58,787 nt of DNA, taken from assembly GCA_019119495.1 (NCBI GenBank), contig DWWX01000010.1, forward strand, positions 1 to 58,787. The letters run 5' to 3'. Positions 24,625-36,139 of the stretch are shown piece by piece. The notes under the pieces were generated by a model that did not search any database, was not told the DNA's origin, and was given only the letters and a program-made list of their open reading frames with translations. A program made the position numbers and the translations under genes. Position 1 is the first letter of the stretch. Every line of letters begins with the position of its first letter. Origin of the DNA: Candidatus Gemmiger stercorigallinarum. GTDB lineage: Bacteria > Bacillota > Clostridia > Oscillospirales > Ruminococcaceae.

Positions 24625-25749
24625 TCAGACTGTATGGTTCTTGGCGACAAAGACCGGGAAGGAATCGGTGCCGCAGAGCTGCTTGCCCTCGGTGATGTGG
24701 ACGTTCTTGTCGGTGACCACATACTCCACCGAGGTGTTGGCTTCCACGACGCTGTCCTGCATCAGCACGCTGTTTCTGACCACAGCGCCTTTCTTAACCT
24801 GGCAGCCGCGGAACAGGACGCTGTTCTCGACCGTGCCCTCGATGACGCAGCCGTCGGCCAGCAGCGAGTTCTTTACCTTGCTGCCTGTGATGTAGCGGGT
24901 GGGGTTGTCGTCACGGATCTTGGTGTAGATGGGGTTGGCGGGATCAAAGAGCTGATCGACGTTGTCGCCTTCCAGCAGGCGCATATTCTCGTCAAAGTAG
25001 CTCTTCATGTCCGAGATGCGGGCGGCGTAGCCGGTGTACTCGACGGCATGGACATTCAGCAGGCTCAGGTTGCGGGCCAGGATGTCGCGCTCAAAGTAGA
25101 CCAGGCCGCGGACCGAAGCGTCGCGGATCAGCTGGATCAGCGTCTCGCGCTCCAGGATGTAGATGTTCATGGCCAGGTTCTGCTGGCCGGGGCGGTAGTC
25201 GTTGGACAGCAGCTCGGTGACGCGGCCGTCCTTGACCTGGACGGTGTAGTTGTCGTTGCGGGCGCCCTCAGGGATCTCGGCGCGGTTGTAGAGCATGGTC
25301 ACGTCGGCGCCGCTGGCGATATGCTCCTCGATCAGCTTGTTGAAGTCCAGGTTGAAGGCGATGCAGGCGTCGGACAGGACAACATACTTCTCCTTCTGGC
25401 TGCCGATCCAGGACAGGATGCTGGCCAGCGCGTCCACACGGCCGGAATAGACCTTGACGCTGCGCTCGGCATAGGGCGGGAACACGTTCAGGCCGCCGCG
25501 CTTGCGGGTCAGGTCCCATTCACGGCCGGCGCCCAGGTGGTCCATCAGCGAGTGGTAGTTGCGGCGGACAATGATAGAGACATTGTCGATGCCGGAGTTT
25601 GCCATGCTGGACAGCACAAAGTCGATCATGCGGTAACGGCCGCCGAAGGGAATGGAGGCCATCGTGCGTTCGGCCACCAGTTCGGGGACCAGGTTATCAT
25701 AAGTATTGGCAAAAATAACGCCCAGGGCGCTCATGTTGCTGCTTACCAT
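24625..25749 (-). CDS. glgD: GlgD, regulatory subunit of ADP-glucose pyrophosphorylase
   Basis: This 374-residue protein is homologous to GlgC but has lost catalytic features. The N-terminal GGxGxRLxxLT loop is replaced ([12 protein letters not shown]) and the GDH-type catalytic Asp region reads LSDACIAF. The sugar-nucleotide fold ([19 protein letters not shown]) and a C-terminal left-handed beta-helix remain. In Firmicutes GlgD forms a heteromer with GlgC and raises its activity. Its ATG overlaps the glgC stop by 7 bp. Confidence 0.95.
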   Translation of the reverse strand: MVSSNMSALGVIFANTYDNLVPELVAERTMASIPFGGRYRMIDFVLSSMANSGIDNVSIIVRRNYHSLMDHLGAGREWDLTRKRGGLNVFPPYAERSVKVYSGRVDALASILSWIGSQKEKYVVLSDACIAFNLDFNKLIEEHIASGADVTMLYNRAEIPEGARNDNYTVQVKDGRVTELLSNDYRPGQQNLAMNIYILERETLIQLIRDASVRGLVYFERDILARNLSLLNVHAVEYTGYAARISDMKSYFDENMRLLEGDNVDQLFDPANPIYTKIRDDNPTRYITGSKVKNSLLADGCVIEGTVENSVLFRGCQVKKGAVVRNSVLMQDSVVEANTSVEYVVTDKNVHITEGKQLCGTDSFPVFVAKNHTV

Positions 25750-26966
25750 TGCTCCTCACCATCCTTTACATCATTGGAGACCATCGCTTTGGGGCCGACG
25801 GTAGCGCCCTTGCCGATGCGGACACCGGAACCGACCGTGGCAACGTCGCCGGGGTTGGCGATGTCCAGGCCGCCTTCGGGCATGGCGCCGACGGTGGCGC
25901 CCTCCTCAACGGTGACATTCTCGGCCACGATGCAGTGCTTGACCGACGCGCCCGCCTTGATGACGGTGCCGCCCATGACAACGGCAGCCTCAACGGTGGC
26001 GCCCTTTTCGACCACGCAGCCGGGGAACAGGATCGAATCCTTGACGGTGCCGTTGACCTTGCAGCCCTCGGTGACCATCGAGTTTTCAATGTCGGCGTCG
26101 GCGCCGATCTTCTGGCAGGGGTTGCCGGTGTTGCGGGAATAGATCTTCCAGCTCTCGTCAAACAGGTTGATGCCGGAGTGAGAGGGGTCCAGGACCTCCA
26201 TGTTTGCCTGCCACAGCGAGGAGATGGTGCCCACGTCCTTCCAGTAGCCGGCAAAGCGGTAGGCGTACATGCGGCGGCCGTCGCGCAGCAGGGCGGGGAT
26301 GACGTTTTTGCCAAAGTCGTTCTCGCTCTCGGGGTCGGCCTCGTCGGCGATCAGGTAGCTCTTGAGCACATCCCAGTTGAAGATGTAGATGCCCATGGAA
26401 GCCAGGTTGCTCTTGGGATCCTTCGGCTTTTCCTGGAACTCGCTGATGCGGTCGTTGTCATCGGTGACCATCAGGCCAAAGCGGGAAGCCTCGCTCCATG
26501 GCACTTCCATGACGGCGACGCTGAACTCGGCGTCCTTCTCTTTGTGGAAGCGCAGGAAGTCCGAGTAATCCTGCTTGCAGATCTGGTCGCCGGACAGGAT
26601 GATGACATACTTGGGATCGTAGCGGTCGATGAACGAGATGTTCTGATAGATGGCGTTTGCGGTGCCCTTGTACCAGTCAGAGCCGGAAGCCTGCTGGTAG
26701 GGCGGCAGCACATGGACGCCGCCGTGCAGGCGGTCCAGGTCCCAGGGCTGGCCGTTGCCCACATACTCGTTCAGGACAAGCGGCTGGTACTGCGTCAGGA
26801 TGCCGACGGTGTCGATGTCCGAGTTGACGCAGTTGGACAGCGGGAAGTCGATGATACGATACTTTCCGCCAAACGGCACTGCGGGCTTGGCGAGCTTTTG
26901 GGTCAGCGCATACAAACGCGAACCCTGGCCGCCGGCCAGAATCATTGCGATCATTTCTTTTGCCAT
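25743..26966 (-). CDS. glgC: Glucose-1-phosphate adenylyltransferase, catalytic subunit
   Basis: This 407-residue enzyme makes ADP-glucose from glucose 1-phosphate and ATP, the committed step of glycogen synthesis. It has the pyrophosphorylase loop [28 protein letters not shown], the catalytic Asp in [10 protein letters not shown] (family norm GDHIYKMDY), and [22 protein letters not shown]-terminal beta-helix of hexapeptide repeats follows. GGGGAG precedes the ATG. It lies 57 bp after glgB. Confidence 0.97.
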   Translation of the reverse strand: MAKEMIAMILAGGQGSRLYALTQKLAKPAVPFGGKYRIIDFPLSNCVNSDIDTVGILTQYQPLVLNEYVGNGQPWDLDRLHGGVHVLPPYQQASGSDWYKGTANAIYQNISFIDRYDPKYVIILSGDQICKQDYSDFLRFHKEKDAEFSVAVMEVPWSEASRFGLMVTDDNDRISEFQEKPKDPKSNLASMGIYIFNWDVLKSYLIADEADPESENDFGKNVIPALLRDGRRMYAYRFAGYWKDVGTISSLWQANMEVLDPSHSGINLFDESWKIYSRNTGNPCQKIGADADIENSMVTEGCKVNGTVKDSILFPGCVVEKGATVEAAVVMGGTVIKAGASVKHCIVAENVTVEEGATVGAMPEGGLDIANPGDVATVGSGVRIGKGATVGPKAMVSNDVKDGEEQW

Positions 26967-27023
26967 GATAAATCTCCCCTTGTTCGGCTTTCGCCGTTAG
27001 TACATGCTTGGGTCTTTTATTCC

Positions 27024-29057
27024 TCACGCCTTGGGCGTTTTGGCTTTGGTGGCCGCCTTTTTGGCGGCGGGCTTTGCCGCGGCTTTTTGGGCCGCCGGCT
27101 TTTTGGCGGCGGACTTTGCGGCAGGTTTGCCGGCCGCCTTGGCATCCTCCTTCGGCTTGCGCTTGCGCGGCATGGGCACCGAGAAGTAGATGGTGGACAG
27201 CGGCGGCAGGTCGATCTTGATGTGCTGGTCAAAGCCGTGCATCGCGCCCTTGACGCTGCGCACCGGGGCGTTGTGCACGTCGCCGCCGCCGTACCTGGCG
27301 TCGTCGGAGTTCAAAAGCTCCTTGTAGGTGCCGGACACCGGCACGCCCAGCTTGTAGCCCTGGCGCAGCACGGGGTTAAAGTTGCAGGCCACCAGGATCA
27401 TCTTGCCGGCAGCGTCCCGCCGCAGGAAGATGACCACGCTCTGCTGGTTGTCGTCCGGGACGATCCACTGGAAGCCTTCCCAGCTGTAATCCACCTGCCA
27501 CATGGCGGGGTTCTCTTTATAGAAGGCGTTCAGGTCGCGCACGTAGGACTGCAGCTGGCGGTGCTTGTCGTACTCCAGCAGCATCCAGTCCAGCGGCTTT
27601 TTCTCGTCCCACTCGATGAACTGGCCGAACTCCTGACCCATGAACAGCAGCTTTTTGCCGGGATGGGCCATCATGTAGCCGTAGAAGGTGCGCAGGTTGG
27701 CAAACTTGGTCTCATAGTCGCCGGGCATCTTGTTGATCAGGCTGCACTTGCCGTGAACGACCTCGTCGTGGCTGATGGGCAGGATAAAGTTCTCGCTGAA
27801 AGCGTAGAAGAAGCTGAAGGTCACCTTGCCGTGGTTGCCGGCGCGGAACAGCGGGTCGGTCTTCATGTAGCTGAGCATGTCGTTCATCCAGCCCATGTTC
27901 CACTTGAAGTTGAAGCCCAGGCCGCCGTCGGCCGCAGGCTTGGTCACCATCGGCCAGGCGGTGGATTCCTCGGCGATCATCATCTTGTGGGGGTGGCGGC
28001 CCAGCACCACGCCGTTGCACTTCTGCAAAAAGGCGATGGCCTCCAGGTTTTCCTTGCCGCCGTTGACGTTGGGTTCCCACTCGCCGTCGCGGCGGTTGTA
28101 ATCCAGATAGAGCATGCTGGCCACCGCGTCCACCCGCAGACCGTCCAGGTGATACTGGTCGATCCAGAACAGCGCGCTGGAGATCAAAAAGCTCTGCACT
28201 TCGCCCATGCCGTAGTTGAACACCATGGTGCCCCACTCTTTGTGCTCGCCGCGGCGGGGGTTGGGGTCCTCGTAGCAGGGGGCGCCGTCGAACATGTACA
28301 GGCCGTAGCCGTCCCGCGGGAAGTGGGCGGGCACCCAGTCCAGGATCACGCCGATGCCGGCCTGGTGCAGCTTGTCCACAAAGGCCATAAAGTCCTTGGG
28401 GGTGCCGTAGCGGCTGGTGGGCGCAAAATAGCCGGATACCTGGTAGCCCCAGCTGCCGTCAAACGGATATTCGGTGATGGGCAGCAGCTCCACATGGGTG
28501 TAGCCCATATCCTTGATATAGGGGATCAGCAGGTCGGCGACCTCGGAATAGTTGTAGGGCGTATTCTCGTCCTTCATCTTCCAGCTGCCCATGTGCATCT
28601 CGTAGATGCTGACGGGCGAGTTGATGACGTCCTGCTTTTCCTGCTGTTCCAGCCAGGCGCCGTCGTTCCAGGCATAGCCGCCCAGGTCGTAGACCTTGCT
28701 GCCGTTGGAGGGGCGGGTCTCGGTATGGAAGGCGTACGGGTCCGCCTTGAACAAAAGCTCGTCCGACGGGCTGGTGACGCAGAATTTATAGATGTCGTAC
28801 TCTTTGATCCCAGGGATAAAAAGCTCCCAGATTCCTTCCTCGACCTTGGTCATCGGATGGCTGCCGGGGACCCAGCTGTTAAAATCGCCTACCACAGACA
28901 CCGCCTTGGCGTGGGGCGCCCAGACACGGAACACCGCGCCGTCCTGGCCGTCCTGCTGGCAGAGGTGGGCGCCGAAATACCGCTGTGCCTCCTGGTTGTT
29001 GCCCTGTTTGAACAGGAAAATGGGATACCCTGCATCCTTGGCTGCTGCTTTGTTCAC
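27024..29057 (-). CDS. glgB: 1,4-alpha-glucan branching enzyme with histone-H1-like tail
   Basis: This GH13/CBM48 branching enzyme has 677 residues and introduces alpha-1,6 branches in glycogen. The CBM48 domain (GAVFRVWAPHAKAVSVVGDFN) is followed by the catalytic barrel with ELLPITEYPFDGSWGYQ, DGLRVDAVASML (nucleophile Asp), MIAEESTAWP (acid/base Glu) and LPISHDEVVHGK. After the normal end (FSVP) comes a basic, low-complexity tail of about 49 residues with Ala-Lys-Pro repeats (PRKRKPKED, KPAAKSAAKKPAAQKAAAK). The start is taken as GTG 29057 because GGGGAG lies 6 nt upstream; an in-frame GTG at 29087 lacks one. It is the first gene of the operon. Confidence 0.96.
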   Translation of the reverse strand: MNKAAAKDAGYPIFLFKQGNNQEAQRYFGAHLCQQDGQDGAVFRVWAPHAKAVSVVGDFNSWVPGSHPMTKVEEGIWELFIPGIKEYDIYKFCVTSPSDELLFKADPYAFHTETRPSNGSKVYDLGGYAWNDGAWLEQQEKQDVINSPVSIYEMHMGSWKMKDENTPYNYSEVADLLIPYIKDMGYTHVELLPITEYPFDGSWGYQVSGYFAPTSRYGTPKDFMAFVDKLHQAGIGVILDWVPAHFPRDGYGLYMFDGAPCYEDPNPRRGEHKEWGTMVFNYGMGEVQSFLISSALFWIDQYHLDGLRVDAVASMLYLDYNRRDGEWEPNVNGGKENLEAIAFLQKCNGVVLGRHPHKMMIAEESTAWPMVTKPAADGGLGFNFKWNMGWMNDMLSYMKTDPLFRAGNHGKVTFSFFYAFSENFILPISHDEVVHGKCSLINKMPGDYETKFANLRTFYGYMMAHPGKKLLFMGQEFGQFIEWDEKKPLDWMLLEYDKHRQLQSYVRDLNAFYKENPAMWQVDYSWEGFQWIVPDDNQQSVVIFLRRDAAGKMILVACNFNPVLRQGYKLGVPVSGTYKELLNSDDARYGGGDVHNAPVRSVKGAMHGFDQHIKIDLPPLSTIYFSVPMPRKRKPKEDAKAAGKPAAKSAAKKPAAQKAAAKPAAKKAATKAKTPKA

Positions 29058-29105
29058 TGTAATCTCCCCTTTACAGCGGTTGCACACCGCCAGAATTTAA
29101 CTACT

Positions 29106-29137
29106 ATTATATTACCTGTTTCGGGAAGGAATTTCAA
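29106..29137 (-). promoter_or_regulatory. Promoter of the glycogen operon
   Basis: On the minus strand TTGAAA (29132-29137) is followed 17 bp later by TAATAT (29109-29114), which overlaps TATAAT (29106-29111, 20-bp spacing). Either pair could serve, and the sequence sits about 50 bp before the GTG start. Confidence 0.6.
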
Positions 29138-29240
29138 GGTTTTTCTGTTATATTCTGCTAAAAAAATCATGCCACGTTTTATTGATTTGTGCAATTCTTC
29201 TACACTTTTGGACATTTTCTCGGTATTATGTTCAAAAAAT

Positions 29241-29278
29241 GCGCCCCCACCGGGCCGTTTCGGCCGCCGTGGGGGCGC
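29241..29278 (-). terminator. Rho-independent terminator of the SGNH hydrolase gene
   Basis: A 10-bp perfect stem GCGCCCCCAC / GTGGGGGCGC is followed on the minus strand by ATTTTTTGAAC, 30 bp after the stop codon. Confidence 0.9.
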
Positions 29279-29308
29279 GTTTGGATGCAGTTTGGCTGCC
29301 GTGGCGTT

Positions 29309-30370
29309 TCAGCTGCCAAGGATCTTCCAGGGATTCTGGCCCAGATAGATGCTGCGGCTGTTCCAGGCGGTGTGGGTGGCCAGATAGTCCGCCCAGGCCT
29401 GGTAGCCCGCAGGGTTGACGTGGACGCCGTCCAGGCCGACGTCATACTCGTCGATCAGGCTGCCGTCCAGATTGTTGAGCGCCTCGCGGATGTTGACAAA
29501 GTAGCAGCCCTTGCGCAGCGCCAGGTTGGCCAGCAGGTTGTTGACGGAAAAGATGCGGGCGTTGTCCAGGCCGGGGCGGGTCTGCACCACGTCCTCCTGC
29601 ACGCCGGGGATGGCCTGAATATAGAACACGACGCCGGGGTTCAGCTTTTCGCGCAGCACGTCGATCATCTGCTCGTAATAGGCCAGCAGGCGTTCCTCGC
29701 TGTTGGCGTTGACCAGCGTGTTGGTGCCCACCAGGATGTAGACGTAGTCCGGCTGGCTGGCCACAATGGTCTCGATGGGGGTCTCGGTGGCGCCGGTGAC
29801 CGCATTGGTCACGGTGGTGTTGTTGACGATGGCCTCCGGCCCGATGCTGCGGTAGGTGGCGTAGTGGGCGTTGGGGTAGCCGGTGGCATAGATGCCCATG
29901 CCGGAGGCCAGGCTGTCACCCACAAAGGTGACGGTGTCAAAATAGCTGTCGGTCACGGTGCCCAGCATGGGCAGCGCCACCATGCGGTGGTCGGTGTTCT
30001 GGTAATCCTGATTGAGGGTCGCCGCCACTTTGGCGGCAGTGTCCCAGGCGGCGTTGTCCACCTGGGGCAGCAGCCGCACCGGGGTGTAGCTGCCGGCGCT
30101 TTCCGGGGTGGCGCTTTCGGGCGTGGCGGACTCCGGCGTCTGGGGGGCCGGGGTGGCAGGCGCCGGGGTGGCCGTGGCCTGCGCGGACTGGGCGGCGGCC
30201 TGCTCCGCCGTGGCCTGCACCGCCGATGCGGGCTGCCCGCCGCCGTACCACCACAGCACGCCCCCCGCCATGGCCAGCAGCAGCGCCAGCAGGAACAGCA
30301 GCACGCCCACATACCTGCGCCTGCGCCGGTCCTTCGCCTGTTTATGATAGGTGTAAAAATCAGATGCCAT
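29309..30370 (-). CDS. Membrane-anchored SGNH/GDSL hydrolase
   Basis: This 353-residue protein has a basic N-terminus (KDRRRRR) and one transmembrane anchor (about residues 20-43). A low-complexity linker repeats a TPESA unit. The SGNH hydrolase domain (about 150-353) has block I TFVGDSLASGMG (Ser nucleophile), block III VGTNTLVN and block V DGVHVNPAGY (Asp/His). It should act outside the membrane, perhaps as an esterase on cell-wall acetyl groups or polysaccharide; the substrate is not known. ATG 30370 has GGGAGA upstream. It is monocistronic. Confidence 0.9.
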   Translation of the reverse strand: MASDFYTYHKQAKDRRRRRYVGVLLFLLALLLAMAGGVLWWYGGGQPASAVQATAEQAAAQSAQATATPAPATPAPQTPESATPESATPESAGSYTPVRLLPQVDNAAWDTAAKVAATLNQDYQNTDHRMVALPMLGTVTDSYFDTVTFVGDSLASGMGIYATGYPNAHYATYRSIGPEAIVNNTTVTNAVTGATETPIETIVASQPDYVYILVGTNTLVNANSEERLLAYYEQMIDVLREKLNPGVVFYIQAIPGVQEDVVQTRPGLDNARIFSVNNLLANLALRKGCYFVNIREALNNLDGSLIDEYDVGLDGVHVNPAGYQAWADYLATHTAWNSRSIYLGQNPWKILGS

Positions 30371-30794
30371 GGAATTCTCCCTGCGATTGCAAAGATACCG
30401 CGCAGAGCGGGTATCCTGATGGAATGGAACAAATCGATAAAAAGCAAAAGGCGGCAGCCGGATGGCGCTGCCGGCGGGATGTACCCGTATTATACCCCGG
30501 CGGGCCAAGAATCGCAAGGGCAGGCCGGGGGATTCGGCCAGTTTTTACATATGGGCGCTTTATCCCCCCTGCACGATCCGATGATACCGGGCACCCCCAC
30601 GCGGTCCCCGGCCCGCGCCCAAGCACCGCTGCACCGCGGGGTCCCCAGGCATTGCGGCGGCATTGCGCCTTTTCGGCGGGTTTCCCGGCGCTTTGGCGCT
30701 TATCCGCTGCGCCCGTCCGCCTCCGGCAGGCGGGCCGGGCGGGGCGGAAATGTAAACTTTCTGTGTAGGGTATTGCATTTTGCAGCGGGCGTGG
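30371..30794. other. GC-rich gene-free stretch between SGNH hydrolase and clpB
   Basis: About 420 bp with no credible coding sequence. It holds the SGNH promoter on the minus strand (TTGCGA 30512-30517, 17 bp, TATAAT 30489-30494) and a leader hairpin near 30445-30475 (GGCAGCC...GGCTGCC-like). From about 30540 to 30760 I see only GC-rich sequence without ribosome binding sites or repeats. Confidence 0.6.
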
Positions 30795-30828
30795 TACAAT
30801 GTTAGCAGTCTAAGCGATAGAGTGCTAA
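30773..30828 (+). promoter_or_regulatory. SigA promoter plus CIRCE operator of the complete clpB
   Basis: TTGCAT (30773-30778), 16 bp and TACAAT (30795-30800) are followed by TTAGCAGTC-N9-GAGTGCTAA (30802-30828). The half-site variant and the sequence GTGGTACAAT before it match the promoter of the other clpB copy (957-990). The leader to the ATG is about 160 nt and contains a perfect hairpin CCGGCCGT-TTTG-ACGGCCGG near 30894-30913. Confidence 0.93.
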
Positions 30829-30990
30829 TCCGGCGGATCGGTTTCGGTTTCCGTTTTGCAAACAGCCGCCTGGTCGGCACATCGCTTGGCTTCCGGCCGT
30901 TTTGACGGCCGGCGGCAGCCGGCGGGCTGGCAGTCCGCCGCCAAGGCTGCCAGGGTATCACATCGTGTCCACACAAAGGAGGTCTGCGAT

Positions 30991-33600
<2,610 letters not shown>

Positions 33601-33653
33601 GCCGCCTTCTCCCCCGCCGCGGCGCGGCGATACCGATACAAATCAAATGACAG

Positions 33654-33708
33654 ATAACGAGCAGGCTTCCGGCCCAAATGGCCGGAAGCCTGCTCGTTAT
33701 GTTTTGTC
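33654..33708 (+). terminator. Long perfect hairpin / terminator after clpB
   Basis: A 21-bp perfect stem (33654-33674 with 33680-33700) and a CAAAT loop are followed by GTTTTGTCTTG. The arms start with ATAACGAGCAGG. It lies between the convergent clpB and small membrane protein genes. Its length is unusual for a plain terminator and it shares its outer ATAACGA with the palindrome at 15581-15622. Confidence 0.85.
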
Positions 33709-33733
33709 TTGCCAACGCGCCAGCGGCAGAGGC

Positions 33734-33901
33734 TCAACCCTGCCGACTGCCGCGAAAATAGGCAATCAGCAAAACTGCCGCGACGATCCCCGGAAAGAGA
33801 AATGCACCGGCATTTACGTTTCTGGTCCCAGCCAGAAAAGAAACCAGGCCGATCAGTGCAGCAACTGCAAACACACTTCCCAAAATCAGCAGCTTTTTCA
33901 T
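33734..33901 (-). CDS. Small membrane protein, 55 residues
   Basis: This short frame opens with ATG 33901 and encodes MKKLLILGSVFAVAALIG..., two hydrophobic segments (about 3-23 and 32-48) joined by a short polar turn (AGTRNVNAG), then a basic end YFRGSRQG. AAAAGGG lies upstream of the ATG. It begins 32 bp after the amylase stop on the same strand, so it is probably co-transcribed. The hydrophobic pattern and the lysine start argue for a real gene. I do not recognise a family. Confidence 0.75.
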   Translation of the reverse strand: MKKLLILGSVFAVAALIGLVSFLAGTRNVNAGAFLFPGIVAAVLLIAYFRGSRQG

Positions 33902-33933
33902 AGACACACCCTTTTCGTTAGGTTGGATGGTGC

Positions 33934-35250
33934 TTACTCGGTTTTCCAGAACATGCAGGAGTAGGGCGGCAGGTCGCTGCCGCCGCCAAAATCGTGCACG
34001 TCGCCGGTGATCAGGTCCACCGCGCGGCCGGCCTCGGCGTTGAAGTCGGCATGGTAAGTCTCGCTGTCGGCGTTGAGGGCCACCAGCACCCGGTCGTCCC
34101 CGCAGCGGCGCTCAAAGATCAGCTGTTTGGGCTGGACCATCACGTTGCGGTAGCTGCCGTTTCGCAGCGCCGGGCTGGCGCTGCGGGCGCCGGCCAGCGC
34201 GGCGATCCACTCAGTCAGGGCATTGTGTTCCGGCAGGGCGATCTCCGGGCGCAGGGCGGGGTCGCCGTCCTTTTTGTCGCCCTGGACGCCCCACTCGCTG
34301 CCGTAGTAGACCGCCGGGGTGCCCGGCATACCGAACAGCAGGCCGTAGATGGGCCTGAGGCAGTTTTTGTCCGCCAGGATGGTGGCGATACGGGTGACGT
34401 CGTGGTTATCCACAAAGTTCAAAAGATGCTTGCCGGTGTACAGGCACCAGGGCTCGGAGCCGAACTGCCGGTTGAGGCTGTAAGCGATCTCGTGCATATT
34501 GCCCGAATTGAAGCTGGAATACAGCCCCTTGTAGCACTCGTAGTTGGTGACCGAGTGGCAGGCACGGTCGTTCATCCAGCGGTTGTAGTCGCCGTGCAGC
34601 GTTTCGCCCATCAGGGCAAACTCCGGTTTCAGCCCGTCGGTCAGCGCGCGCAGCTCGGCCAAAAAGCCCAGGTCCAGGCAGTAGGCCACGTCCAGCCGCA
34701 GGCCGTCGATGCCGTACTCCCGCACCCAGCCGCGCACCGCGTCGAACAGGTAGTTTTTGACCTCCGGGTTCTGCAGGTTCAGCTTGACCAGGTCGTTGCA
34801 GCCCTCCCAGCCCTCGTACCAGAAGCCGTCGCCGAACTCGTTGTTGCCGTCAAAGGAGATGTGGAACCAGTCCTTGTAGCGGCTGCCGTGGCGGTTGGCC
34901 TTTACGTCCTGGAACGCCCAGAAGCCCCGCCCCACATGGTTGAACACGCCGTCCAGCATGACTTTCAGCCCGGCGGCGTGCAGCGCGTCGCAGACCTGCT
35001 TAAAGTCCTGGTTGGTGCCCAGTCGGCAGTCCACCCGGTTGTAATCGCGGGTGTCGTAGCCGTGGGCGTCGCTCTCGAACAGGGGGTTGAACAGCACGCA
35101 GGTGGCGCCCAGGTCTTTGATATGGTCCACCCAGTCCAGCAGCCGCAGGATGCGGTGGGGGTGCTCCGGGTCGGGGCCTTCATTTTTCAGCGGCGCGCCG
35201 CACAGGCCCAGGGGGTAGATCTGGTAAATTACAGCGTCGTCAAACCACAT
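33934..35250 (-). CDS. GH13 alpha-amylase-family glycosidase (cytoplasmic)
   Basis: This 438-residue enzyme has no signal peptide and acts on alpha-glucans or maltodextrins inside the cell. The GH13 conserved regions are present: DGVFNH (100-105), GLRLDVAY (nucleophile D187), MGETLHGDY (acid/base E216) and FVDNHDVTR (D284). It lacks the N-terminal domain of cyclomaltodextrinases, so it is a compact form. Its strand and position near the glg operon suggest a role in glycogen or maltodextrin turnover, though clpB lies between them. The Shine-Dalgarno AAAGGA is moderate. Confidence 0.94.
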   Translation of the reverse strand: MWFDDAVIYQIYPLGLCGAPLKNEGPDPEHPHRILRLLDWVDHIKDLGATCVLFNPLFESDAHGYDTRDYNRVDCRLGTNQDFKQVCDALHAAGLKVMLDGVFNHVGRGFWAFQDVKANRHGSRYKDWFHISFDGNNEFGDGFWYEGWEGCNDLVKLNLQNPEVKNYLFDAVRGWVREYGIDGLRLDVAYCLDLGFLAELRALTDGLKPEFALMGETLHGDYNRWMNDRACHSVTNYECYKGLYSSFNSGNMHEIAYSLNRQFGSEPWCLYTGKHLLNFVDNHDVTRIATILADKNCLRPIYGLLFGMPGTPAVYYGSEWGVQGDKKDGDPALRPEIALPEHNALTEWIAALAGARSASPALRNGSYRNVMVQPKQLIFERRCGDDRVLVALNADSETYHADFNAEAGRAVDLITGDVHDFGGGSDLPPYSCMFWKTE

Positions 35251-35358
35251 GGCACAACAGTCCTTTCCGTTTTGGGGGTCATCTTTTGCGATATTGCGAT
35301 ATATTGATACATTCCGTATGGAGATCGTTGCCGGCCGGCGGGGCGCCGTCCGGGCGCT

Positions 35359-35901
35359 TCAGTGCAGAAACTTCAGCAGCGGGCGCAGCCTGCGGCGGTA
35401 AACCACCGCCAGCAGCGCCAGCACCACGTCAAAGGCGGCAAAGGCCACATTGCCCACCGCCAGCGTGGCCAGGGTCAGCGCCAGGCCGCCGGCGGCAAAC
35501 TCCTCCCACAGGCCGGGCAGGGGGAACACCACCAGCAGCAGCCCGTAGCAGACCAGCACCGCGGCGTTGAACACCGCCAGCTTGGCCGCCAGGCGCAGCG
35601 GCCGGCCGGGCAGTTTGTCCAGCCGCTGTTTCAGCATAGGGTAAGGCCCCAGCACCAGCGCGTAGGTCAGCGCCAGTTCCCGGTCGGGCAGCAGCATCAG
35701 CGCCAGCAGGGCGGTGGCCGCCCAGGTCAGCCAGGCGTACCGGGGCGGGCAGTCCTGTACCAGCGGGATCAGCGCAAAGGCGGCCAGCATCGGCGCGGCA
35801 TAGGTGGCCAGCGGCAGCACGCTGCCCAGCGCCAGCAGCACAAGCCCCAGCGCCCCCAGCACGCCGCACAGCGCGGTGCGGGCAGTTTGGGTGCGGTGCA
35901 T
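35359..35901 (-). CDS. Uncharacterised integral membrane protein
   Basis: This 180-residue protein has five or six predicted transmembrane helices (about 8-28, 33-48, 55-72, 77-88, 105-127 and 137-168) and Arg/Lys-rich ends. The overall length and helix spacing recall ECF-transporter substrate-binding (S) components, but no ligand-specific motif is visible, so I leave it unassigned. AGAGGGG lies 7 nt before the ATG. The gene is 108 bp upstream of the GH13 gene on the same strand. Confidence 0.82.
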   Translation of the reverse strand: MHRTQTARTALCGVLGALGLVLLALGSVLPLATYAAPMLAAFALIPLVQDCPPRYAWLTWAATALLALMLLPDRELALTYALVLGPYPMLKQRLDKLPGRPLRLAAKLAVFNAAVLVCYGLLLVVFPLPGLWEEFAAGGLALTLATLAVGNVAFAAFDVVLALLAVVYRRRLRPLLKFLH

Positions 35902-35947
35902 GGTTCATCCCCTCTTCCCTGCCCGCCAAAGGGCCGCGGGCAGCTTT

Positions 35948-35976
35948 ATTATACCCCGCCGGGCGCGGCAATGCAA
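35948..35976 (-). promoter_or_regulatory. Promoter of the membrane protein (and possibly GH13)
   Basis: On the minus strand TTGCAT (35971-35976), 17 bp, TATAAT (35948-35953), about 47 bp before the ATG. Confidence 0.78.
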
Positions 35977-36139
35977 TGAAAAGAGGGCCATATTTCAACA
36001 CCATGTTCAGTTTTTGTAGGTCTGCCAAAATTTTGCCCCGCCGGGCTGTGCAAGGTGGAGAATCTTTCCCCGCCGCCCCGGTATCCGCAGGCAGGCGGCC
36101 GGGCCATGCTTTCCCCCGCTTTTCCCGGCCGGCCTGTGC

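Noticed and set aside
25749..29348. A plus-strand open frame of about 1,200 codons over the glg genes
   Set aside because: It is antisense to glgC and glgB, whose motifs are complete on the minus strand. Long antisense frames are expected in GC-rich coding DNA; it has no ribosome binding site and no recognisable domain.
30371..30772. Hidden gene in the GC-rich stretch before the complete clpB
   Set aside because: No frame has a start with ribosome binding site and the translated products are Pro/Arg/Gly-rich without structure.
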